A stretch of 7,188 bases of DNA from Bdellovibrio sp. (GTDB taxonomy: Bacteria > Bdellovibrionota > Bdellovibrionia > Bdellovibrionales > Bdellovibrionaceae). Shown here in pieces: positions 1 through 5,097 of this stretch. The notes below the pieces were generated by a model that saw nothing but the letters and a program-made list of their open reading frames with translations, made no database searches and was not told the DNA's origin. Made by a program: the position numbers and the translations under genes. The DNA lies in contig JAGIAF010000058.1 in the NCBI GenBank assembly GCA_017745015.1, forward strand, positions 1 through 7,188, written 5' to 3'. Numbering within the stretch: the first letter of the stretch is position 1; each line of letters starts with the position of its first letter.

Positions 1-699
1 GAATTGATAACGGAAACCTGGCCAATCATGAAGATGATTCCACCAGAAGATCGGAGTGCACAGCACCGTCGCAATCAAGAATCCCACCCATGGCCATGGC
101 GATAGCAAGTCTTTGCGGCGAGAAGGTGTTGATAGCAAATACAAACCAAAACCCGGAGCGATCAAAGCGGTAATGAACTTTGAATTCAAACCAAGGCCCA
201 TGATCACGCCAAGCCACAACCATGTTTTCTTAACAGTCCAACGCTCGGAATCTTCACGGACACCTTGCCAGAACACATAAGCTGCGCCTACGAAGGCCAA
301 AGCAAATGGAGGTTCAGGCGAAGCGACATAACCACCGAAGCCCCAGAATGGAGACCACAACATCACGGCGCCAACAAAGATGGCTGCCCATTCGTCGAAA
401 AGATCTTTGGTCAGTTTGTACATCAAGACGATGGCAGCGGTGAAGCACAGGTAACCGGGAAGACGTACGCCTAATTGGTTGTCGCCAAAAAGAGAAGTCG
501 TAATGGCTTCAAGCCATGCAATCATTCCGGGGTGATCGAAGTAAGAAAGTTGCAGGCTCTTCGCCCAAGACCAGTGGTAAGCCTCATCGTCGATCAAGCC
601 GATGCTCAAACTAAAGAACGCTCTGAAGAACAATGTAAGGATGAAAAGAATAAGGACCTTTTGAGAGGTTGTTCTCTGCTTCCAATAGTCAGCAATCAC
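1..699 (-). CDS. GT39/ArnT-like membrane glycosyltransferase, N-terminal part (gene runs off the left edge)
   Basis: Reading the minus strand from GTG at 699 gives 233 codons with no stop up to base 1. The product is very hydrophobic and has hallmarks of the GT39/PMT_2 (ArnT-like) family, which transfers sugars from a polyprenyl-phosphate carrier on the outer face of the inner membrane. Helix 1 is at about residues 14-35. It is followed by the acidic first-loop motif DDEAYHW (37-43, the conserved Asp/Glu site) and YFDHPGMIAW (53-62). Further helices lie near 82-94, 104-120, 130-146, 158-190 and 203-218. LNSKF (171-175) and FWWNHLHDW (218-226) also match the family. The GTG start is chosen because GGGAG (709-713) lies 9 bases upstream. 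The C-terminal half is missing, so the acceptor (lipid A, protein or another glycan) cannot be told. The gene diverges from the metallo-hydrolase at 833. Confidence 0.85.
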   Translation of the reverse strand, partial: MIADYWKQRTTSQKVLILFILTLFFRAFFSLSIGLIDDEAYHWSWAKSLQLSYFDHPGMIAWLEAITTSLFGDNQLGVRLPGYLCFTAAIVLMYKLTKDLFDEWAAIFVGAVMLWSPFWGFGGYVASPEPPFALAFVGAAYVFWQGVREDSERWTVKKTWLWLGVIMGLGLNSKFITALIAPGFGLYLLSTPSRRKDLLSPWPWVGFLIATVLCTPIFWWNHLHDWPGFRYQF

Positions 700-717
700 A
701 GTTGAAATCTCCCGAAC

Positions 718-753
718 TGTATACACTCCGACTTTGTCGGAGTAAATTGTCAA
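718..753 (-). promoter_or_regulatory. Putative promoter of the GT39 gene, with a dyad inside it
   Basis: On the minus strand a perfect -35 box TTGACA occupies 748-753. No good -10 lies at 17 bases (CGGAGT). The nearest A/T-rich hexamer, TATACA (718-723), is 24 bases away, which is too long for a normal sigma-70 promoter and would start transcription almost at the Shine-Dalgarno sequence. The spacer is filled by the dyad at 725-743. This may therefore be a regulated promoter, or the TTGACA may be coincidental. On the plus strand the same bases read TTGTCA (747-752), a possible -35 for the opposite gene, but I see no convincing -10 for it. Confidence 0.35.
725..743. promoter_or_regulatory. Perfect 8-bp inverted repeat, possible operator
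   Basis: ACTCCGAC-TTT-GTCGGAGT is a perfect dyad of 8-base arms around a 3-base centre, in the spacer between the divergent GT39 and metallo-hydrolase genes. It sits directly downstream of the minus-strand TTGACA box. No U-tract follows on either strand, so a terminator is unlikely. A repressor or activator site is the simplest reading. A short RNA hairpin in the GT39 leader is possible if transcription starts upstream of it. Confidence 0.4.
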
Positions 754-832
754 AACTCTGTCGTAAACCGTAGGGCTAACAGTGGCAATAAATCCCCTCG
801 ATGAAGCCCCGTGTAAAGTGTAAAGTAAGGAC

Positions 833-1912
833 ATGGCTCGCATGAATTTCCTTCTTATTTTAGCTGTGGGGTTGGTGATGGGCTGTGCTGGCAAATTTCA
901 ATACTATGACCCGCAAAAACCACATCGAACCAAAGACGGATTCGTAAACAATTACGATAATTCGCCACGGCCAAGTGTTTGGAAATGGCGCTGGGAACGG
1001 CTGTGGACTAACTTTCCTGAGGACCCTCCTGAGGGCGCACCGACTGAGAAAATCAGTTTGGGAAGTCTTCATTTGAAACGCACCCGGGCTTTGACTTGGT
1101 TCGGTCAGTCTTCGGTGCTGGTGCAACTTCAGGGTGTGAATGTTCTGACGGACCCCATCTTTTCGTCTCGAGCCTCGCCGGTAAGTTTTGCTGGGCCGAA
1201 GCGTTATGGGGATCTGCCCATCGAGATGAACGAGCTGCCCCATATCGATGTGGTCGTGATTTCCCACAATCACTATGATCACATGGATCTTCCCACATTG
1301 AAGGCGTTGCAGATGTATGGCCTTGGAAAAACGCGATTTTTAGTTCCCCTGGGGCTTAAAAAGTTGCTCGAGGATGAGGGGCTTACGAATGTCACAGAGT
1401 TTGATTGGTGGGAGTCCACGGTGATCGGACCTTTGCATCTGACGTTTACACCGGTTCAGCATTGGAGTGCGCGCTCCCTGTGGGATCAAAATCTCACTTT
1501 GTGGGGCGGTTGGATGATCTCGGTTCCAAAGTTTCAGGTCTTTTTCGCCGGAGATTCGGGTTACTCCAAGGATTTCCAGGATATCTATGAGCGGCTGGGT
1601 GCGCCGGATCTTGCTCTTCTGCCAATTGGTGCCTATGCTCCTCGTTGGTTCATGAAGCACATGCATATGGATACTGCCGAGGCTGTCAAAGTCCATCAGG
1701 ATCTGCATGCCAAGCTTTCAGTCCCCATTCACTGGGGCACGTTCAAATTGAGCGATGAGCCCTTGCTCGAACCGCCAGAAAAGTTGCGAGATTCGATCAA
1801 GAAAGCAAATCTTTCGGAAAGCGTTTTTCACATCATGAAACGCGGAGAAACTTTGCTCTTAGAGGACAACGAGTTAAAGAACGGATTGTGGTATGAGTCA
1901 GTACAGAATTGA
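833..1912 (+). CDS. Probable lipoprotein, NAPE-PLD-like metallo-beta-lactamase-fold hydrolase
   Basis: This 359-residue protein belongs to the Lactamase_B_2 branch that includes N-acyl-phosphatidylethanolamine phospholipase D (NAPE-PLD) and UlaG-like hydrolases. Visible metal ligands are the HxHxDH motif (H145, H147, D149, H150), H210 (VQHWS), the bridging D241 (FAGDSGY) and H300 (PIHWGTF), the same order as in NAPE-PLD. Flanking segments WFGQSSVLVQ (89-98) and LTDPIFSSRASP (105-116) are also typical. The N-terminus has a short hydrophobic segment ending in VMGC (15-18), a plausible lipobox, so the enzyme is probably a lipid-anchored envelope protein. The substrate is unknown; phospholipid or another phosphodiester/lactone is possible. 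Start choice is uncertain: AAGGA (827-831) is only a base or two from ATG 833 but 10 bases from ATG 842. The 842 start would lack the n-region Arg, so 833 is kept. The 3' end overlaps aspA by 20 bases, suggesting co-transcription. Confidence 0.85.
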   Translation: MARMNFLLILAVGLVMGCAGKFQYYDPQKPHRTKDGFVNNYDNSPRPSVWKWRWERLWTNFPEDPPEGAPTEKISLGSLHLKRTRALTWFGQSSVLVQLQGVNVLTDPIFSSRASPVSFAGPKRYGDLPIEMNELPHIDVVVISHNHYDHMDLPTLKALQMYGLGKTRFLVPLGLKKLLEDEGLTNVTEFDWWESTVIGPLHLTFTPVQHWSARSLWDQNLTLWGGWMISVPKFQVFFAGDSGYSKDFQDIYERLGAPDLALLPIGAYAPRWFMKHMHMDTAEAVKVHQDLHAKLSVPIHWGTFKLSDEPLLEPPEKLRDSIKKANLSESVFHIMKRGETLLLEDNELKNGLWYESVQN

Positions 1913-3311
1913 AAATGATCTTTTGGGCGATAAGCAAGTTCCCGCAAATGCTTACTACGGAATTCACACAGTTCGTGCCGTTGAAAACTTTCAAATCTCC
2001 GGTCATACCATCGGTCAGGACAGCTTGTTCGTGCGCGGTTTGGCGTTAGTTAAAAAAGCAACTGCATTGGCGAACGGTGAGCTTGGCACAATTCCTAAAG
2101 ATGTTTCTGTAGCAATCGTTGCTGCCTGCGATGAAATTTTGAAAGCTCCTGAAAAATGGGCGTCTCAATTCCCTTCAGACATTTTCCAAGGCGGCGCGGG
2201 TACTTCAGTCAACATGAATGCCAACGAAGTCATCGCTAACATTGCGCTTGAAATGCGGGGTTTGCAAAAAGGCGATTACAAAGTGATTCACCCGAACGAT
2301 CACGTGAACAAATGTCAATCGACGAACGACGCTTATCCAACAGCGTTCCGCGTGGCTTTGTACGAGCACTTGAGCGTCGTCATGAAAGCTGTCGAAGTTT
2401 TGGCGGAAGCTTTCGATAAAAAAGGCAAAGAGTTTAATAAAGTTTTGAAAATGGGTCGCACGCAATTGCAGGACGCTGTTCCCATGTCATTGGGCCAAGA
2501 GTTCAATGCCTTTGCGACTTTGTTGAAAGAAGACGTTCGCCTTCTTAAGAACATGCAAAAGCTTATCTTAGAAGTGAACCTCGGTGCCACAGCTATCGGT
2601 ACGGGCGTCAACACTCCAGAGGGCTACTCGACATTGGCAGTCAAAAAATTGGCTGAAGTGACAGGTCATCCATTCGTGATTTCAGAAGACTTGATCGAAG
2701 CGACCTCTGATTGCGGTGCTTACGTGATCATCTCTGCGGCGTTGAAGCGTACGGCGGTGAAACTTTCTAAAATCTGCAATGACTTGCGTTTGTTGAGCTC
2801 AGGCCCTCGTGCGGGCTTGAAAGAAATCAACTTGCCAGAGTTGCAAGCGGGTTCTTCCATTATGCCAGCAAAAGTAAATCCGGTGATTCCAGAGGTTGTG
2901 AATCAAGTCGCTTTCAAAGTGATGGGTAATGACTTGACGGTGACATTGGCAGCAGAAGCGGGACAATTGCAATTGAACGTCATGGAGCCTGTGATTGCAT
3001 CAAGCTTGTTCGAGTCGATCCAATTGATGACGCACGCTTGTTACACTTTGAAAGACAAATGCGTTGATGGCATCACAGCGAATGCAGAACGCTGTCGTGA
3101 TTACGTGATGAACTCCATCGGTATCGTGACTTACCTTGATCCAATCATAGGCCATGCGGAAGGTGACTTGATCGGTAAGATTTGCGCGAAGACTGGTCAA
3201 AGCGTTGCGGAAGTGGCGCTGGAGCGTGGTGTGGTGACGCAAGCTCAGCTTGATGAAATCTTTTCGTCTGAGAATCTTTTAAATCCGAAATACATGGGTA
3301 AGAAGCATTAG
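1893..3311 (+). CDS. aspA: Aspartate ammonia-lyase (aspartase)
   Basis: Cytoplasmic enzyme that reversibly deaminates L-aspartate to fumarate and ammonia, feeding amino-acid carbon into the TCA cycle. The 472 residues match the usual aspartase length (about 470-480). Aspartase/fumarase superfamily motifs are present in order: GTSVNMNANEVIAN (103-116), QSTNDAYPT (142-150), GRTQLQDAVPM (188-198) and the signature loop GSSIMPAKVNP (320-330), whose first Ser (S321) is the expected catalytic base. The Q in GRTQLQD, where fumarase C has H, favours aspartase over class II fumarase. There is only a weak GGA-type ribosome binding site (about 1882-1885). The ATG lies inside the end of the preceding gene, so translational coupling is likely. 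An amino-acid-degrading role would suit a predator living on host protein, but that is inference from the presumed genus. Confidence 0.95.
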   Translation: MSQYRIENDLLGDKQVPANAYYGIHTVRAVENFQISGHTIGQDSLFVRGLALVKKATALANGELGTIPKDVSVAIVAACDEILKAPEKWASQFPSDIFQGGAGTSVNMNANEVIANIALEMRGLQKGDYKVIHPNDHVNKCQSTNDAYPTAFRVALYEHLSVVMKAVEVLAEAFDKKGKEFNKVLKMGRTQLQDAVPMSLGQEFNAFATLLKEDVRLLKNMQKLILEVNLGATAIGTGVNTPEGYSTLAVKKLAEVTGHPFVISEDLIEATSDCGAYVIISAALKRTAVKLSKICNDLRLLSSGPRAGLKEINLPELQAGSSIMPAKVNPVIPEVVNQVAFKVMGNDLTVTLAAEAGQLQLNVMEPVIASSLFESIQLMTHACYTLKDKCVDGITANAERCRDYVMNSIGIVTYLDPIIGHAEGDLIGKICAKTGQSVAEVALERGVVTQAQLDEIFSSENLLNPKYMGKKH

Positions 3312-3382
3312 TTTTTCTGACTGCGGTAATTCGTTTTCTTTTTGGGCCATGACTATTTCATAATTCCGCCGCCTCAAACGAG

Positions 3383-3408
3383 ACTTCCGAGAGAGTACTC
3401 TCGGAAGT
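3383..3408. terminator. 11-bp perfect hairpin after aspA, possible terminator
   Basis: Arms ACTTCCGAGAG (3383-3393) and CTCTCGGAAGT (3398-3408) pair perfectly around AGTA, about 70 bases after the aspA stop and 36 bases beyond the end of the convergent HNH pseudogene. The position between convergent units suggests transcription termination or 3'-end stabilisation for both. Neither strand has a U-tract after the stem, so it is not a canonical intrinsic terminator. A protein-binding palindrome remains possible. Confidence 0.45.
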
Positions 3409-3443
3409 TGATAGGGAAGGGTTGCGGCCTAATGTGCACTAAT

Positions 3444-3856
3444 CTAAATAAAGAAGCTTTCCTGTCTATACTTGTATTGGTTGTGTTGCGCACATAAAAC
3501 CTGCAAATTTTGAAATTCATTAGTTCCACCAGCCCAAACTGGCTGACGATGATCAATCTGTAAGAAGCGAGTACTGCCGCAGATCTTGCTTAGAGGCAAT
3601 TTCAGGCACTTCGCGCAAAAAGGCGAGCGGATTCAATTCTTCTGATTGCTGCGGAAGAACTATAACCAAAATCTTGAACTAAAAATTCATAAAGACTTGG
3701 ATAAGCTTTTTCTAAATACAATTTACGAGCATCAATCTCTGAAATGCATTCTAAAACCAAATGGATAATCTTACGTTCAGTCTGCACAAGCTTTCCAAAG
3801 CGAATAAGCAAATCAGAATTATACAAGTGGCTGATATTGAAAGTTGTATTTTTCAT
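3444..3856 (-). pseudogene. Decayed HNH endonuclease gene (frameshift plus internal deletion)
   Basis: The 5' part starts at ATG 3856 behind a near-ideal GGAGGT (3861-3866). It encodes an intact-looking N-terminal helical domain: MKNTTFNISHLYNSDLL, later YPSLYEFLVQDFGYSSSAAI and RRIESARL. That frame stops at 3602. Dropping one T from a T5 run (A5 on plus, 3617-3621) would continue it as SARLLREVPEIASK, the expected family continuation. Then, in a third frame from 3590 to the stop at 3444, comes a clear HNH core: CGSTRFLQIDHRQPVW, GGTNEFQNLQVLC, AQHNQYKYRQE, with Asp-His, Asn and His in the usual order. Between IASK and CGSTRF the linker normally present in such nucleases, and the first half of the zinc/HNH region, are gone. 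This reads as a dead gene left after at least two lesions. Such HNH proteins recur in Bdellovibrio genomes (recalled, not searched). A product from the first frame alone would be about 84 residues with no nuclease site. Confidence 0.8.
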
Positions 3857-4125
3857 TCTTACCTCCGTAGCGGGTGTGGAATGAAGGCAATATATCACGA
3901 CTTTTAAAGGAAGATTTTTAAGGAATTTATTAATGAAAATCGAAAGGCTTCTGCAAGCAAGATGCTGCTGTAATTCGCTCTAATCGCTTCACGGTTGTGC
4001 GAATCAAAACGTGATATCATCCATCGTGCTCGAGAGTTTATAGTACTACAGTCGCGATGTCAGAGTGTCGAAAACACCCTGCAAGTGAAATATTATTACA
4101 AATGAAAAACAACACAACGCAGACC
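3857..4125. other. Intergenic stretch with no supported gene
   Basis: This A/T-leaning segment lies upstream of the HNH pseudogene and before the tandem repeat. It contains the pseudogene's ribosome binding site (GGAGGT, 3861-3866). I see only very short ORFs in it, and no tRNA-like cloverleaf, repeat or strong terminator. Stops are scattered in all frames, consistent with eroded sequence. Confidence 0.5.
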
Positions 4126-4173
4126 CAAAAAGTGCCTGGCACCAAATCTCAAAAAGTGCCTGGCACCAAATCT
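4126..4173. repeat. Two perfect 24-bp tandem copies carrying a GTGCCTGGCAC palindrome
   Basis: Bases 4126-4149 and 4150-4173 are identical and abut with no gap. Each unit is C, five A, the imperfect palindrome GTGCCTGGCAC (4132-4142 and 4156-4166; 5-base arms around one T), then CAAATCT. The two palindromes together could form a larger folded structure. The design resembles REP-like intergenic elements spread by Y1 (RAYT) transposases, but no such transposase lies in the window. The core is not repeated elsewhere here. Confidence 0.85.
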
Positions 4174-4292
4174 TGACACCAATCGGCGTTTAACTCAGAA
4201 AAGACAATTAATACGTTATCGAATTTAAAAAGAATACGGCCACTCAATATGCGAAATTGAAAGTTACATCCGCTACGGAGCTGGGGAGAAAA

Positions 4293-4454
4293 ATGAAAAG
4301 CCAGGTTTTTTATAGTTGGAGGTTTAATGGCGGCAAGCTTCTGATATGGATGGTTACCGCTAAAGAGTTCCAAACGCTTACTGAGGATACTATTCAATTG
4401 CCAGAAGCTCGGGCCATGGGTGGAAGTAGTAAAAAGAATAAAGGCCCATCCTAG
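4293..4454 (+). CDS. Doubtful small protein, 53 residues, no recognised family
   Basis: ATG at 4293 follows GGGGAG (4283-4288) by 4 bases and opens 53 codons beginning MKSQVFYSWRFNGGKLLIW and ending in a basic SSKKNKGPS tail. I recognise no family. A weak promoter-like pair, AAGACA (4201-4206) and TTTAAA (4224-4229) with 17-base spacing, lies upstream. A small AGGCC/GGCCT stem (4442-4446 with 4454-4458) overlaps the stop codon. Against it: an equally good GGAGG (4318-4322) inside this ORF serves another frame, and the ORF sits between a repeat and a pseudogene, so it may be chance or a remnant. Confidence 0.25.
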   Translation: MKSQVFYSWRFNGGKLLIWMVTAKEFQTLTEDTIQLPEARAMGGSSKKNKGPS

Positions 4455-4467
4455 GCCTAATTTAAAA

Positions 4468-4539
4468 TCATAAAATAAGGATGGAGATTACGAGGGTGCT
4501 CCCTAGGAGCAGCGCGGAGAGGAAGAGTCGATCGAACAT
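4468..4539 (-). CDS. Small hydrophobic membrane peptide, 23 residues
   Basis: Reading the minus strand from ATG 4539 gives MFDRLFLSALLL, then GSTLVISILIL, then TGA (4468-4470). Apart from the short N-terminal MFDR it is one continuous hydrophobic stretch, long enough for a single membrane span, with D3 and R4 as the only charges. GGAGG (4544-4548) sits 4 bases upstream of the ATG, a strong ribosome binding site, which is the main reason to accept so short a gene. It lies 60 bases downstream of the 161-residue protein gene on the same strand and could be the last gene of that operon or a separate unit. Single-span peptides of this size can be subunits of membrane complexes (KdpF-like), regulators or type I toxins. 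Nothing here chooses between them, and chance is not excluded. Confidence 0.45.
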   Translation of the reverse strand: MFDRLFLSALLLGSTLVISILIL

Positions 4540-4541
4540 AA

Positions 4542-4562
4542 AGCCTCCGTAAATAAGAGGCT
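4542..4562 (-). promoter_or_regulatory. Hairpin covering the ribosome binding site of the small peptide gene
   Basis: On the minus strand AGCCTC (4562-4557) can pair with GAGGCT (4547-4542) across a 9-base A/T-rich loop. The downstream arm contains most of the GGAGG ribosome binding site, so folding would hide it. This is a short 6-bp stem. The call rests on complementarity and position only. Confidence 0.4.
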
Positions 4563-4599
4563 AACGTGATTCGCCGACGATGGGCATATGTCTTTTGTG

Positions 4600-5085
4600 C
4601 TAGTTTCTTTTCTTGCGAGCTTGTGTGCGATGCTCTTCGTGCCAAGTTTTTCTCTTAGCATGATGATGCTCCTTCGACTTCTCCGTTTTCGGCAAGTGTT
4701 GCAGTGTCGACTTTAATTGCGCATGGAATGGAAGTAAGTCTGTGTTGGCCATCATCAAATTGCGATACAATTTGGCAAAGCTGTCCGCGGGCGGATTTTC
4801 ATCAAACAAGAGGCGTTCAATTTCCGCACGAGCTGTTTCACCGTGTTCTTCTGAAATCGCTTCAAGCTCTGTCATGATGTCGATGTCGGCCATCAAAGCT
4901 GTCAATTCACGCAACCACTTATAGCGTTCCGCCGTCATCAAGACATTGAACCATTCGTTGGGCGCAGCGGAGTAACCTACTTCGCGATCAAATTGAACTT
5001 TCAACGAATCTAAAACTTCTTTTTGCAAAGCCCAAAGAGCTTGGCGAACTTGCATGGCTTGAGAGTGATGATTTGATTTTGTCAT
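4600..5085 (-). CDS. Uncharacterised helical protein, 161 residues
   Basis: Predicted cytoplasmic, mostly helical protein with no signal peptide or membrane span. The segment from about residue 12 (QVRQALWALQKEVLDSL) through EWFNVLMTAERYKWLREL (44-61) and TALMADIDIM (62-71) to ARAEIERLLF (85-94) recalls a widespread family of small unnamed bacterial proteins. Their pattern is a charged helix, a short G-containing turn, then a 'W/F-x-W-L-R-x-L-x-x-L-x-x-x-I-D' stretch. I cannot name the family or a function. The last 30 residues (about 132-161) form a Lys/Arg/His-rich, probably disordered tail that could bind nucleic acid. The gene starts 12 bases after the Old Yellow Enzyme stop on the same strand, so the two are almost surely co-transcribed. 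Its own ribosome binding site is weak (AGAG-like), which suggests translational coupling. Confidence 0.75.
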   Translation of the reverse strand: MTKSNHHSQAMQVRQALWALQKEVLDSLKVQFDREVGYSAAPNEWFNVLMTAERYKWLRELTALMADIDIMTELEAISEEHGETARAEIERLLFDENPPADSFAKLYRNLMMANTDLLPFHAQLKSTLQHLPKTEKSKEHHHAKRKTWHEEHRTQARKKRN

Positions 5086-5097
5086 AGGTCTACTCTA

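Noticed and set aside
56..705. Plus-strand ORFs of 69-76 codons opposite the GT39 gene
   Set aside because: They lie antisense to a clear membrane glycosyltransferase frame on the minus strand and show no family features of their own.
860..1708. Minus-strand ORFs of 81-140 codons opposite the metallo-hydrolase
   Set aside because: The plus frame carries a complete set of metal-binding motifs; the antisense products are low-complexity shadows with no ribosome binding sites.
3374..3556. 60-codon minus-strand ORF downstream of the HNH remnant
   Set aside because: It is the wrong frame of the same DNA; the frame ending at 3444 carries the recognisable HNH core instead.
3857..3898. Upstream in-frame start for the HNH gene at 3898
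   Set aside because: The GGAGGT at 3861-3866 fits ATG 3856, where the family-like sequence MKNTTFN begins; the extra 14 residues would include the ribosome binding site itself.
3933..3983. 16-codon plus-strand ORF with AAGGA upstream and three consecutive cysteines
   Set aside because: Very short, not hydrophobic, no downstream gene in position for it to act as a leader; likely chance.
4126..4173. CRISPR array
   Set aside because: The two repeat copies abut without any spacer and no cas genes are present.
4149..4397. 82-codon minus-strand ORF ending inside the tandem repeat
   Set aside because: It uses a TTG start with no ribosome binding site, and its last residues are simply the translated repeat.
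4457..4645. 62-codon Arg-rich minus-strand ORF
   Set aside because: It starts inside the 161-residue gene in another frame, has no ribosome binding site, and overlaps the better-supported small hydrophobic peptide.
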